Origin: Planctomycetales bacterium
GTDB taxonomy: Bacteria > Planctomycetota > Planctomycetia > Pirellulales > Pirellulaceae
Reading direction: 5' to 3'
Length of the DNA stretch: 49,560 nucleotides
Assembly (NCBI GenBank): GCA_020426845.1
Contig: JAGQPF010000630.1
Span: forward strand, 1 to 49,560
Shown here: piece after piece, positions 34,308 to 40,710 of the stretch
How the letters are laid out: each line of letters starts with the position of its first letter
Numbering within the stretch: position 1 is the first letter of the stretch
Program-made: the position numbers and the translations under genes
The notes under the pieces: model-generated
Database searches by the model: none
The model's input: only the letters and a program-made list of their open reading frames with translations
What the model was told of the DNA's origin: nothing

Positions 34308-34721
34308 TCACTTTGGCGTCCCGTCTGGATTTCGCATCGGGTAAAGCGTTACCGCGACAGAGCAGTTGGCGTCGGCAATCGCACGAATAATCGCGTTCGA
34401 CAATGTGTGGCCATATCCCCAAGTATCCCAGCAATCGAAGCCGATGTTGAACTCGCGCAAATGGCACGCCTCGAGTTCGCCCTTGGCAATCGGCGACAAG
34501 CCCTCTAACGCTTCGAGGATCGCGGCGATGTCGAGCTCAGCATTGCGATTGCAGCTTTCGTCCTCGTGGGAGCATTCAACGGCCGAGTGCCATTGGCCGT
34601 CGTCGCCGTGCACGTAATGCAGAACCCAGCATGAATCGTCGAGTTCGCTTTGGAGCGTGTCGAAAGGCGTGGCTGACCTGAGGCAGAAATCGGTGTTGAT
34701 GTACTCGGTTTCGGATGCCAT
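34308..34721 (-). CDS. Hypothetical protein (137 aa)
   Basis: Protein of 137 residues, MASETEYINTDFCLRSATPF onward. Acidic with several cysteines; FDCWDTWGYGHTLSNAIIRA near the C-terminus and VLHYVHGDDGQWHSAVECSH in the middle. It is similar in character to small immunity-type proteins, but no family motif is visible. The start lies 27 bp after the stop of the gene at 34748, and that gene starts 25 bp after the stop of the one at 35004, so three genes appear to be one transcript or one multi-gene cassette ended by the attC-like site at 34191-34267. Confidence 0.6.
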   Translation of the reverse strand: MASETEYINTDFCLRSATPFDTLQSELDDSCWVLHYVHGDDGQWHSAVECSHEDESCNRNAELDIAAILEALEGLSPIAKGELEACHLREFNIGFDCWDTWGYGHTLSNAIIRAIADANCSVAVTLYPMRNPDGTPK

Positions 34722-34747
34722 AGGCTGGCGGTGCTGCGGACCACTCT

Positions 34748-34978
34748 TCAATCTGAATCTCCTTGGATTGACTCCGTGCGGCGATAGACGGCCATCCGCA
34801 TGACCAAATCATCCTCATCGTCGGCCAGGCCATCCTCGAAATCATCGACAAACGCCGCAGGAAGCAACAGGTCTTCGCCATTCGCCCGGATCACATACAG
34901 CGTATCGTACACAGCCGGCAAACACTCGGCGATGGGTTCGTTCAGTGTCAAAACGCCGTTCTCGAATCGCATCATCAT
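34748..34978 (-). CDS. Hypothetical protein (76 aa)
   Basis: Protein of 76 residues beginning at one of three consecutive ATG codons (34978, 34975, 34972). The sequence MRFENGVLTLNEPIAECLPA then VYDTLYVIRANGEDLLLP suggests a small beta domain, with an acidic DDFEDGLADDEDD tail. Middle gene of a tight three-gene minus-strand set. No family recognised. Confidence 0.55.
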   Translation of the reverse strand: MMMRFENGVLTLNEPIAECLPAVYDTLYVIRANGEDLLLPAAFVDDFEDGLADDEDDLVMRMAVYRRTESIQGDSD

Positions 34979-35003
34979 CAAGCGTTGCAATGGGATTGAT
35001 TTG

Positions 35004-35489
35004 TCAGTAGTGGGCTCGCACTTGGCGCAAACGGCAGCCGAGGATTTGCTCCAGCTCGCGAAGCTGCGATTCGGTCAGATTCTCGGCCACATTTGGGTTC
35101 ATGACGTTCAATTCAAATCGAGCGAAGCCGGCGGGCCAATCAAACTCAAGATCCATCATACGCACCACCCGCCCACAACATGGCATTCTGGTCGTGATCG
35201 CAGTTACCGCCGTTCCGTCCATCGCTTCCGACAGCTCGTACCACCAAGCGACGATTGGATCCCCCTCGGTGAAATGTTCCATTTCCAACCGTTGCTTACA
35301 CGCCGGGCAAATGACGGCCTCGATGTTCTCACCTTGATCGATGAACTCAATCTCGTCGTAGATTTCCACCTGAAAGTCTTCACCTTCCGGGAAGAATGTC
35401 CGAAGCAACACGAGGGCGCTCCGATGAGTCCGTTTCGGAGGAACGCACTCTGCCGACGTCGGAATGATCTTCAGGTAGTCGTCTGACAT
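35004..35489 (-). CDS. Hypothetical protein with zinc-ribbon-like knuckles
   Basis: Protein of 161 residues starting MSDDYLKIIPTSAECVPPKR. Two knuckles, CPACKQRLEMEHF (about 75) and PCCGRVVRMMD (about 113), may bind zinc; the C-terminal ESQLRELEQILGCRLRQVRA is helical. The frame is open to 35738, but the upstream part is a different, truncated gene joined through a hairpin repeat, so the ATG at 35489 (AGGTCG nine nt upstream) is chosen. The ribosome-site-like AGG comes from the repeat element. Confidence 0.65.
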   Translation of the reverse strand: MSDDYLKIIPTSAECVPPKRTHRSALVLLRTFFPEGEDFQVEIYDEIEFIDQGENIEAVICPACKQRLEMEHFTEGDPIVAWWYELSEAMDGTAVTAITTRMPCCGRVVRMMDLEFDWPAGFARFELNVMNPNVAENLTESQLRELEQILGCRLRQVRAHY

Positions 35490-35495
35490 ATTTCG

Positions 35496-35538
35496 ACCTG
35501 TTGGGCCTCCATCGCAAGCGACCCTTGTGAGGCCCGGC
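35496..35538 (-). repeat. Hairpin repeat, family D
   Basis: The minus strand reads CCGGGCCTCACAAGGGTCGC then TTGCGATGGAGGCCCAACAG, a GGGCCTC/GAGGCCC hairpin. A second copy in the opposite orientation is at 41176-41216 with about five differences. Here it fuses a truncated gene to the following one. Confidence 0.8.
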
Positions 35539-35539
35539 G

Positions 35540-35651
35540 GATAGGAGTCGTACTCGTCGCTGACGCGTTCGATGTCGTTGACGCCAACTGGGTCCCATTC
35601 GCGGAACAGGATGTCGGAGATGACGTATCTCAATCGTTCATCGCGTCGCAT
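35540..35651 (-). pseudogene. Truncated WDP-DEYDSY family gene fragment
   Basis: ATG at 35651 starts MRRDERLRYVISDILFREWD then PVGVNDIERVSDEYDSY, which matches the N-terminal half of a small bacterial family with a W-D-P-(I/V)-G-V and a DEYDSY motif (DUF1871-like). After DEYDSY the reading frame enters hairpin repeat D and continues into the next gene, so the C-terminal half is missing. The start directly abuts a 5' half attC-like site. Confidence 0.55.
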
Positions 35652-35659
35652 TCCGTTTC

Positions 35660-35707
35660 CGATGCATTGACTGGCCACCGCCGCTCTCCTGCATGCGATG
35701 GTTGGCC
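35660..35707 (-). other. attC-like site, 5' half
   Basis: Minus strand: core GGCCAAC, CATCGCATGCAG, arm GAGAGCGGCGG and TGGCCAGTCAATG, matching the 5' halves of the sites at 37405 and 39911 (GTGGCCAG, TTGGCCAG). The 3' half is missing; the truncated gene follows at once. Confidence 0.5.
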
Positions 35708-35715
35708 GCTTTCTG

Positions 35716-36105
35716 TTAACCGTGGGGCGACTTCTCATGCCAATCGTGACCGCACCAAAGGCATTGTCTTGCCCGTGGAGTAGCTACAATTCGACTGCAT
35801 GAAGGACACCGATTGACGAACACTCGGTCTTGGCAGTCTTCCATGACGCGCAATGCTGTCGATACGCGGAAATGATCCGAACCGTACTGCAAGAGAACAT
35901 CTATTTCCGGATTGCCGCGCGCCACCCAATCACGTTCCATGACACGACGCATCGCCTCCGACATCTCGGGCGCCGCCATTTTCTGCTCGGCAAGCAGCGT
36001 CTTTGCCGCGAGTTTCTCGTTGATCGTGAACAGTTCCGGGTAGTTGTGCCAAAGGTAATCTGCCAGTTCCGAACGATCATCGTATTCTGAAACGTGTCGC
36101 GGCAT
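35716..36105 (-). CDS. Zinc-ribbon hypothetical protein
   Basis: Protein of 129 residues from ATG 36105 (ATG 36117 also possible). The N-terminal helical part is MPRHVSEYDDRSELADYLWH, with NEKLAAKTLLAEQKMAAPEM following; the C-terminus is a zinc ribbon, RCPSCSRIVATPRARQCLWC then GHDWHEKSPHG. The ribbon matches the one in the gene at 29612 (spacing CxxC-x12-CxxC). The stop codon is followed after about 10 nt by the 5' attC-like half at 35660-35707. Good candidate for a typical single-gene cassette. Confidence 0.7.
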   Translation of the reverse strand: MPRHVSEYDDRSELADYLWHNYPELFTINEKLAAKTLLAEQKMAAPEMSEAMRRVMERDWVARGNPEIDVLLQYGSDHFRVSTALRVMEDCQDRVFVNRCPSCSRIVATPRARQCLWCGHDWHEKSPHG

Positions 36106-36166
36106 TGTCAAAAACATGAGTCCGCTAGAAATGTCCTTCAACAACAATCAGGATAACATGGCTGAG

Positions 36167-36233
36167 AGCAAACGCTGCCGAGCGCAGCGAAACAGCCAGT
36201 CTATTCCGACTCGCGCTCGTCCGTTTGTTCGTC
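36167..36233 (-). other. attC-like site, complete
   Basis: Minus strand: core GACGAAC, AAACGG, arm ACGAGCGCGAGTCGG, loop AATAGACTGGCTGTTT, arm CGCTGCGCTCGGCAGC and core GTTTGCT. The second half resembles the site at 40711 (TCGCTTCGCTCGGCAACGTT). It lies upstream of the zinc-ribbon gene. Confidence 0.55.
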
Positions 36234-36260
36234 TGCCACTATCGCGCGCCCCGAGGTTCT

Positions 36261-36605
36261 TTATCTCGAATGAGGACGGTGTCCGTTGTCGACCAACACG
36301 CCGATGACAAATCCAACGAGCGAGCCAAGGAAAATATATCCAACAGTTTCGTTTATTTGATCTTCAAATGTGCCGCTTTTTACCGCCGGGTCCAGCACGA
36401 ACATTCCACAATAAACCCCCGCGATGGTATACGGCACGAACCATCCAACGCGCAAGAAGACCGACACAAGCGCCAACGTTCCGAATCCGGCGCCAAATCG
36501 CCAGGCGTCGTTTGGATAAGCAGTGTAGGCAAGACACGCGGAAAAGCAAACAAGAGCGGCAAGACATCCCGTTTGGGCTCGCGACTTGTGTCTCTCGGTT
36601 TTCAT
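36261..36605 (-). CDS. Small multi-pass membrane protein
   Basis: Protein of 114 residues, MKTERHKSRAQTGCLAALVC onward, with three to four membrane helices (about 12-32, 37-58, 62-80 and 92-112; YIFLGSLVGFVIGVLV is the last). No family recognised. ATG at 36605; the open frame extends 14 codons further. The stop is 28 nt before the 5' core of the attC-like site at 36167-36233. Confidence 0.6.
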   Translation of the reverse strand: MKTERHKSRAQTGCLAALVCFSACLAYTAYPNDAWRFGAGFGTLALVSVFLRVGWFVPYTIAGVYCGMFVLDPAVKSGTFEDQINETVGYIFLGSLVGFVIGVLVDNGHRPHSR

Positions 36606-36643
36606 TGGATTGAGCGCTCTCACTGCCTCACTACCGTCACGAA

Positions 36644-36745
36644 TCAACCGGGTGTGACAACCGTGATTCGACCGGCATTCGGCGTCAGGCTGTCACGAAC
36701 GCTGGCGTTGACGGGGCCCCCGCCAGTCATCTTGACTTCAGGCAT
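36644..36745 (-). CDS. Possible 33-residue cassette peptide
   Basis: ATG at 36745 to TGA at 36644: MPEVKMTGGGPVNASVRDSL then TPNAGRITVVTPG. It lies 66 nt after the 3' core of the attC-like site at 36811, where a cassette gene start would be expected, and ends 39 nt before the membrane protein gene at 36261. No ribosome site is evident and the peptide is polar. Tentative. Confidence 0.25.
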   Translation of the reverse strand: MPEVKMTGGGPVNASVRDSLTPNAGRITVVTPG

Positions 36746-36810
36746 GACATGATCGGCGGCTCATCGGATTCAGTCGGATAACGCACCTTGCATGATGGAG
36801 TGACCTAGCC

Positions 36811-36899
36811 GGCAAACGTCGGCGGCAACGGCTCCGCCGCCCGAAACTCTGATCTCAAAACGATCTCAAAACCCGTCTCAAAGGCGGCTCCCGTTCACC
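36811..36899 (-). other. attC-like site with TTTTGAGATC loop
   Basis: Minus strand: core GGTGAAC, arm GGGAGCCGCC, loop with CGGGTTTTGAGATCGTTTTG then AGATCAGAG (an 11-nt direct repeat), arm GGGCGGCGGAGCCG then TTGCCGCCGAC and core GTTTGCC. It ends against the stop codon of the gene at 36906. Confidence 0.55.
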
Positions 36900-36905
36900 G
36901 CATGG

Positions 36906-37382
36906 CTATCCACTCTTTGCCGTGCCTTTGATTCTAGCCACATAGTCAGACACCGATCCATCCCATCCACATCGGCGACAGCGTCCATCATGAAACGAGT
37001 GCGCGCAGTTTGGCTTGTTGTAAAGGTAGTGCGAGCATTCCGGACACAACCCCGACATGATCGCAGTTGACGACACGAATTGCGATCCGCATTCATCGCA
37101 GCTGGCCTCCGTCCCCGTTCTAGCGGCCTGAATCGCGACGAGTTCGTGAAGGGAATCCGCGAGTTGCATCGCCGTACGCAAGTCAAGCTCCAACTCGACG
37201 TTGCCGGGTACCGACGTATCGGAAACGTCTGTCACCCATTGAGGGCTTGCGCCCAACGCATCAGGACCAACCGACCATGTCTCCAAGTTGACGTGCCCAG
37301 CATGAACGAGCCGGGCTTCAATGAACCCACTGCGGTATTGAATACCGTCACATCTTAGACGTGTTGGCTCGATGTCATTCAT
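36906..37382 (-). CDS. Zinc-ribbon hypothetical protein (158 aa)
   Basis: Protein of 158 residues, MNDIEPTRLRCDGIQYRSGF onward: an N-terminal beta-rich domain (IEARLVHAGHVNLETWS) and a C-terminal Cys cluster with CDECG, CPECSHYL and CRRCGWDGS, suggesting one or two zinc ribbons. ATG at 37382 is chosen because the attC-like core GTTTGAC (37405-37411) lies 22 nt upstream and the longer frame runs through that site. Function unknown. Confidence 0.65.
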   Translation of the reverse strand: MNDIEPTRLRCDGIQYRSGFIEARLVHAGHVNLETWSVGPDALGASPQWVTDVSDTSVPGNVELELDLRTAMQLADSLHELVAIQAARTGTEASCDECGSQFVSSTAIMSGLCPECSHYLYNKPNCAHSFHDGRCRRCGWDGSVSDYVARIKGTAKSG

Positions 37383-37404
37383 GGGATGCCTTTGAAGCCG
37401 GTAC

Positions 37405-37500
37405 GTCAAACGATCCGGTGTGCCATGTGAATGATGTTTTGGGTTGACATCAATTTCCATAGTCCGCTGGCCACCACTCCCCTGCATGTGATGGTTCGTC
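37405..37500 (-). other. attC-like site, complete
   Basis: Minus strand: core GACGAAC, CATCACATGCAG, arm GGGAGTGGTGGCCAG, loop with GAAATTGATGTCAACC, degenerate arm CACATGGCACACCGG and core GTTTGAC. The 5' half and loop match the site at 39911 (CATCGCAAGCG, GTTGGCCAGTCGG, GAAATCAATGTCAACT). 96 bp long, like its relative. Confidence 0.6.
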
Positions 37501-37511
37501 GGCGCCTTGAC

Positions 37512-37883
37512 TTACGGCTGACCTTTCCGAGCAATAGCCTGCCCGATCTGGGGCCATTTCTGGATCAGAATCACCTCATCTTGATCTTGTATGAGGATTC
37601 GAGGCAGTAGTCGGAGCTCTTGTTGAGCGTGCGATGCCGAACGTTTCAGCCACACCGCCTGACGGAGCCAATCGATCCATGTGCCCCGCATGGCGTTCGC
37701 GCGAACAACCGTGGCTCCCGTCATGACCGTCCCGCCATCGGGCACAATCTCTGCGGCAGCGAAACAGTGGCCCTGGAAAACATTGACCGCGTGTTGCGAT
37801 GGTTGTACCAACAATGCGATTGCGGCAATTGCGATGAGCAAAGCGCCGATCGAGAACTGCCCGCGACGAATTGGACCTTCCAT
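37512..37883 (-). CDS. Single-helix membrane-anchored hypothetical protein
   Basis: Protein of 123 residues. RRGQFSIGALLIAIAAIALL is a basic lead and one membrane helix, in the style of the planctomycete RRFxFSLRTLL anchors; the rest is a small extracytoplasmic domain (AEIVPDGGTVMTGATVVRAN, EVILIQKWPQIGQAIARKGQ). ATG start. GTTCGTC core at 37924-37930 lies 41 nt upstream, and the attC-like site at 37405-37500 follows 11 nt after its stop, so it fits exactly between two sites. Confidence 0.65.
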   Translation of the reverse strand: MEGPIRRGQFSIGALLIAIAAIALLVQPSQHAVNVFQGHCFAAAEIVPDGGTVMTGATVVRANAMRGTWIDWLRQAVWLKRSASHAQQELRLLPRILIQDQDEVILIQKWPQIGQAIARKGQP

Positions 37884-37923
37884 GTCTCACGCCTCCGTCT
37901 TCGATTCTGCAACAGACTGACAG

Positions 37924-37960
37924 GACGAACGGCAGCGATAACGGGCCGCTGACCAACACC
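37924..37960 (-). other. attC-like site, 3' half
   Basis: The minus strand reads TTGGTCAGCGGCCCGTTATC then GCTGCC-GTTCGTC, upstream of the gene at 37512. The 5' half is uncertain. The stretch 37961-38130 contains a GTTCGCC-linked 18-codon open frame (MWTFTLNGKTIVRLSNND) and otherwise nothing I can assign. Confidence 0.45.
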
Positions 37961-38130
37961 AAACCCCGCGCGATCAGTGAAACGTAGAACAATTAAACGT
38001 AAGCGTCATCGTCTCGGCTTCGCGAGGTCAAGGCTTTGTTCTGTCACGATCCTAATCGTTGTTGGAAAGCCGAACAATCGTCTTTCCATTTAGCGTAAAA
38101 GTCCACATTGAGGTTTATGCTTCCGTTTGT

Positions 38131-38374
38131 GGCGAACGACTGGGGCAACCGGCGGCGGCATGCATTGGACTGATCTATTTTCATCCCATTCGCGATCGAA
38201 GTCGGGAGGTCTCCGCTCGCCGGCGAAATTTCGCCGCTGGATGATGCCGGGAACAGAGTCGCTCAGATGGTCTGTTGGCCAAATCGAGGAGCCTGTGCAT
38301 GAGGTATACACGACGAGCAAAGGAAACTTCGAGTTGTGAAAACACCCGATCCGCCGCCTTGCTCGCTGGCGACC
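38131..38374 (-). other. attC-like site with a 180-nt loop
   Basis: Minus strand: 5' arm AAGGCGGCGGATCGGG (near 38347-38362) and 3' arm GCCGCCGCCGGTTGCCCC then AGTC and core GTTCGCC (38131-38137). The intervening ~180 nt contain a perfect palindrome GGCGAAATTTCGCC at 38222-38235. Either an attC with a very long terminal structure or an attC whose loop took an insertion. Confidence 0.4.
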
Positions 38375-38381
38375 TAGCCAC

Positions 38382-38993
38382 TCACGAGAGGCCAGCAAGC
38401 CCGGACTTGCTCAAATTCCCAATCAGCACAAAATCCCCGCTATCGAATCCAACGGCGACTCCGAGTGACGGCGACTTTCCAAGGAATACCGTGGGGTCGG
38501 CAGCGCGAAGTAAATCTCGCACGGCAAGGCCGCCGTACGCCAGGCACAGTGGATACTCGGCGTTGTTACCAAGGCCATCCTTTCGATAGGCGATCGTGTA
38601 CAGCTTCGCGAGCACTGCGGACTGCGCATAGCGGGCTTCGGGCCACCAATCCGGACCGACTGCCCATGAGTTGTCCTCTGGACTTGGATCGAAACGTGTC
38701 GAGCCGCAAATATAGATGTCTGCGGACGTTTTCCCCGAGTACACAGGATTGAACAGCCCGCACCAAAGTCCAGCAAGTTTCTTCTTCGATGGCTCGTCGC
38801 GAAACGGCCTTTCGATCCAATTGCGAAGATCGTCCAAATTCTCGTAAGGCAACGCCGCGATCCTCTCCCAGTCGTCGTGCGGATGCCCCTTCGCGCACTT
38901 TGAAATGATGCGGTCCATCGATTCACGCATGGCACGCTGGGAGGCGATCTCCTTGACGATGAAACGATGCATGTTGGCGAGATTGAGCGCCAT
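38382..38993 (-). CDS. Hypothetical protein (203 aa)
   Basis: Protein of 203 residues. The N-terminal helical part (IVKEIASQRAMRESMDRIIS) leads to a conserved-looking alpha/beta region with LWCGLFNPVYSGKTSADIYI, WAVGPDWWPEARYAQS and PLCLAYGGLAVRDLL, ending GVAVGFDSGDFVLIGNL. No family recognised; the layout recalls small immunity-type proteins. AAGG lies 8-11 nt before the ATG. attC-like sites lie on both sides (38131-38374 after its stop, 39007-39104 before its start). Confidence 0.65.
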   Translation of the reverse strand: MALNLANMHRFIVKEIASQRAMRESMDRIISKCAKGHPHDDWERIAALPYENLDDLRNWIERPFRDEPSKKKLAGLWCGLFNPVYSGKTSADIYICGSTRFDPSPEDNSWAVGPDWWPEARYAQSAVLAKLYTIAYRKDGLGNNAEYPLCLAYGGLAVRDLLRAADPTVFLGKSPSLGVAVGFDSGDFVLIGNLSKSGLAGLS

Positions 38994-39006
38994 GTCTTAG
39001 CCTTTG

Positions 39007-39104
39007 ATCGAGCAAGGTAGTCCGGCGGCGGCCAAACACCCATATTCTCAATACCCGCCCGATCCGCCGCTCGGGGTACAAGGCGAGTGCACGCTCATCG
39101 AGGC
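39007..39104 (-). other. attC-like site, complete stem
   Basis: Minus strand: TCGATGAGCGTGCACTCG, arm CCGAGCGGCGGATCGGGCGG, loop GTATTGAGAATATGGGTG, arm GGCCGCCGCCGG then ACTACCTTGCTCGATC. CCGAGCGGCGG pairs with CCGCCGCCGG leaving one unpaired adenine. The 3' core has no GTT. It lies 14 nt upstream of the gene at 38382. Confidence 0.5.
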
Positions 39105-39116
39105 AAGGGAGCCCGC

Positions 39117-39815
39117 CTACTTGGCGTCTCCGTCTTCAGCTACACGCCACAAATTCTCGAATAACCCTGCGTTCACTGAGACGAGATTGTCGACCGGCTT
39201 CCACCATGGCGTTTCCATTGCATGCCGCGACAAACGGTCACCCAGTGTGATTTCTCGGAGTATCCAGCCATCATGCAGTTCATAGAACTTCGAAACCGTT
39301 CCGGAGAACATTGTTTCATATCCGTGTTCGCAATAATAGAGTTTTTGCGAATCACTGCTCGGATCGTATGGAGGGCGATCTATTTGGAACTCGGATGCCG
39401 GTATTTTTCCCAGATGAAGCGTAAGCGAGTGCTTGGGGCGGAATAGAAAAGGATAAATCTGCGAGTGGCCGTCGACGGTCAACGTGCCGGCAAACGCACA
39501 CGGCCGATTGGAGGAATGATGAAACACCGGGAATTCGTACGGGAGATTGAAGCCACGCTGTCCGTCCACGCCCATTTCATGTCGCACGATGATTCGCCGT
39601 TTGATGTCCAGGATGGGAATATCCTGGCGTATCAATTCATGGGCACGATTGGCAACCAAGTTGAGAAAATACGCGTCGCTCAAATGTGCGCAAAAAGCGT
39701 CCCATTCATCCAATTTCGCCCCGTTGCCGTCGGCCGGGACGAAGCGAAATCGCGTGTAGGCGATCGTTGCGACCGCGAACAAATCGTCGAACAGGTCTGT
39801 AACGTCGATTCGCAT
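39117..39815 (-). CDS. Hypothetical protein (232 aa)
   Basis: Soluble protein of 232 residues, no family recognised. MRIDVTDLFDDLFAVATIAY opens the sequence; central segments LDEWDAFCAHLSDAYFLNLV and FAGTLTVDGHSQIYPFLFRP suggest a mixed fold; HDGWILREITLGDRLSRHAM lies near the end. ATG start. The spacer upstream holds a CGAGGGG heptamer run (39844-39870), and the attC-like site at 39911 starts 96 nt upstream. Confidence 0.65.
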   Translation of the reverse strand: MRIDVTDLFDDLFAVATIAYTRFRFVPADGNGAKLDEWDAFCAHLSDAYFLNLVANRAHELIRQDIPILDIKRRIIVRHEMGVDGQRGFNLPYEFPVFHHSSNRPCAFAGTLTVDGHSQIYPFLFRPKHSLTLHLGKIPASEFQIDRPPYDPSSDSQKLYYCEHGYETMFSGTVSKFYELHDGWILREITLGDRLSRHAMETPWWKPVDNLVSVNAGLFENLWRVAEDGDAK

Positions 39816-39843
39816 TCATTGAGCCCAAAGGCAATTGAGGCAA

Positions 39844-39870
39844 CGAGGGGCGAGGGGCGAGGGGCGAGGA
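39844..39870. repeat. 7-bp microsatellite CGAGGGG
   Basis: Nearly four tandem copies of CGAGGGG lie between the cassette gene at 39117 and the attC-like site at 39911; probably slippage-variable. Confidence 0.85.
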
Positions 39871-39910
39871 GACTAGACGAGCCAGACTTCACCTGTTCAC
39901 CGATTTGTTA

Positions 39911-40005
39911 GGGACGCGTCGCTTCACATCACGGGGTGGCGGGAGTTGACATTGATTTCAAACCGACTGGCCAACGCCACTCCCGCGCTTGCGATGGTTC
40001 GTCCC
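39911..40005 (-). other. attC-like site, complete
   Basis: Minus strand: GGGACGAACC, ATCGCAAGCG, arm CGGGAGTGGCG, TTGGCCAGTCGG loop with GAAATCAATGTCAACTC, arm CGCCACCCCG then TGATGTGAAGCGACG and CGTCCC closing on GGGACG. The arms pair over 10 bp with one unpaired adenine. The 3' core has lost its GTT. 95 bp. Confidence 0.6.
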
Positions 40006-40032
40006 CATCTTGTGGTGGCAATGGGATCACCG

Positions 40033-40443
40033 TCAGCGGTTTGTGAACCATTGCCACAACAGGTAGCTAATGTAGCCGAAAAAGATCACACGCATGATGA
40101 TGCTGAACCATGTGAACCCGAGCTTTCCGTTCTCACGTCTTGCTGCAAATGGGAGGGATCCCTTCCAGAATTGCCCCCATCCGTTCAGCCCGAAGTGATA
40201 TGTGCGATCCTTGGCTTCGACCGTCAAGATATATCCGGGAATTCGCAGAAAGAACGACCGAAACGAAAACAGGACGGCATCCTTGATTTCAGTGTAGTCG
40301 ATTCTCCAGTCGCCACATTCAAGACGATCATCGAAGATCTTGAGCGATCCTCGACGGGATGCAACCCAGTTCGGACCGTACTTCCGCTGGTCGCCCTCGG
40401 CAATGGTCGCTTTCGTCATGCACTGATGAAGAAGTTCGGACAT
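40033..40443 (-). CDS. Membrane-anchored hypothetical protein with PH-like domain
   Basis: Protein of 136 residues. GSLKIFDDRLECGDWRIDYT then EIKDAVLFSFRSFFLRIPGY and ILTVEAKDRTYHFGLNG read like the strands of a bacterial PH domain, followed by a C-terminal membrane helix (IIMRVIFFGYISYLLWQWF) and the TNR end. ATG at 40443 with the attC-like core GTTCGTC 16 nt upstream (40459-40465), a textbook cassette arrangement. The downstream attC-like site 39911-40005 begins 28 nt after its stop. Confidence 0.65.
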   Translation of the reverse strand: MSELLHQCMTKATIAEGDQRKYGPNWVASRRGSLKIFDDRLECGDWRIDYTEIKDAVLFSFRSFFLRIPGYILTVEAKDRTYHFGLNGWGQFWKGSLPFAARRENGKLGFTWFSIIMRVIFFGYISYLLWQWFTNR

Positions 40444-40458
40444 TGGATGCGCTAAGGT

Positions 40459-40502
40459 GACGAACGATTGAGGCAACCGGTGGCGCGGAGGCACGCGTTG
40501 AC
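40459..40502 (-). other. attC-like site, 3' half
   Basis: The minus strand reads GTCAACGCGTGCCTCCGC then GCCACCGGTTGCCTCAATC and core GTTCGTC. GTCAAC is also in the loops of the sites at 32835, 37405 and 39911. The 5' half has been replaced by the recombinase remnant. Confidence 0.55.
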
Positions 40503-40508
40503 TTCAGA

Positions 40509-40613
40509 ATGACGATGAAGCTCCAACACGCAAAGACGCTTCCTGATGTCTTGAACATGGAGCAAGTCCGGCAAATCGTTGCCGCTTGCCGTGTCGAGCG
40601 AATCGCCGTCCCA
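40509..40613 (+). pseudogene. Tyrosine recombinase N-terminal fragment
   Basis: ATG at 40509 reads MTMKLQHAKTLPDVLNMEQV then RQIVAACRVERIAVP and then runs into an unrelated repeat. LPDVLNMEQVRQIVAACRVE is the kind of segment that leads from the SAM-like core-binding domain into the catalytic domain of phage-integrase-type recombinases (compare LPxVLTxxEVxxLL). No catalytic residue is left. It could come from an IS91-associated integrase-like gene or an integron integrase; the fragment is too short to say. Confidence 0.45.
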
Positions 40614-40617
40614 AGGG

Positions 40618-40702
40618 CTCACGCAAAGACGCGAAGACGCAAAGAACGTGGCCAAACAATTCTTCCCTTAATTCTTTGCGTCTTGGCGACTTGGCGTGAG
40701 AA
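40618..40702. repeat. Inverted CTTTGCGTC repeats
   Basis: CTCACGCAAAGACGCGAAGA with CGCAAAGAA is followed 25 bp later by the approximate inverse TTCTTTGCGTCTTGGCGACT with TGGCGTGAG, able to form a long hairpin. A related single copy is at 23838-23865. Confidence 0.85.
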
Positions 40703-40710
40703 CATTTGCT

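Noticed and set aside
38127..38339. Plus-strand 70-codon frame in the loop of the 38131-38374 site
   Set aside because: It has the unusual opposite orientation and lies between two attC-like arms; no motif or ribosome site supports it as a gene.
23918..40443. The small genes as a polym­orphic-toxin immunity cluster
   Set aside because: Only the SUKH protein is a recognised immunity-type family; no toxin, RHS or secretion-linked gene is present, and attC-like spacing explains the arrangement better.
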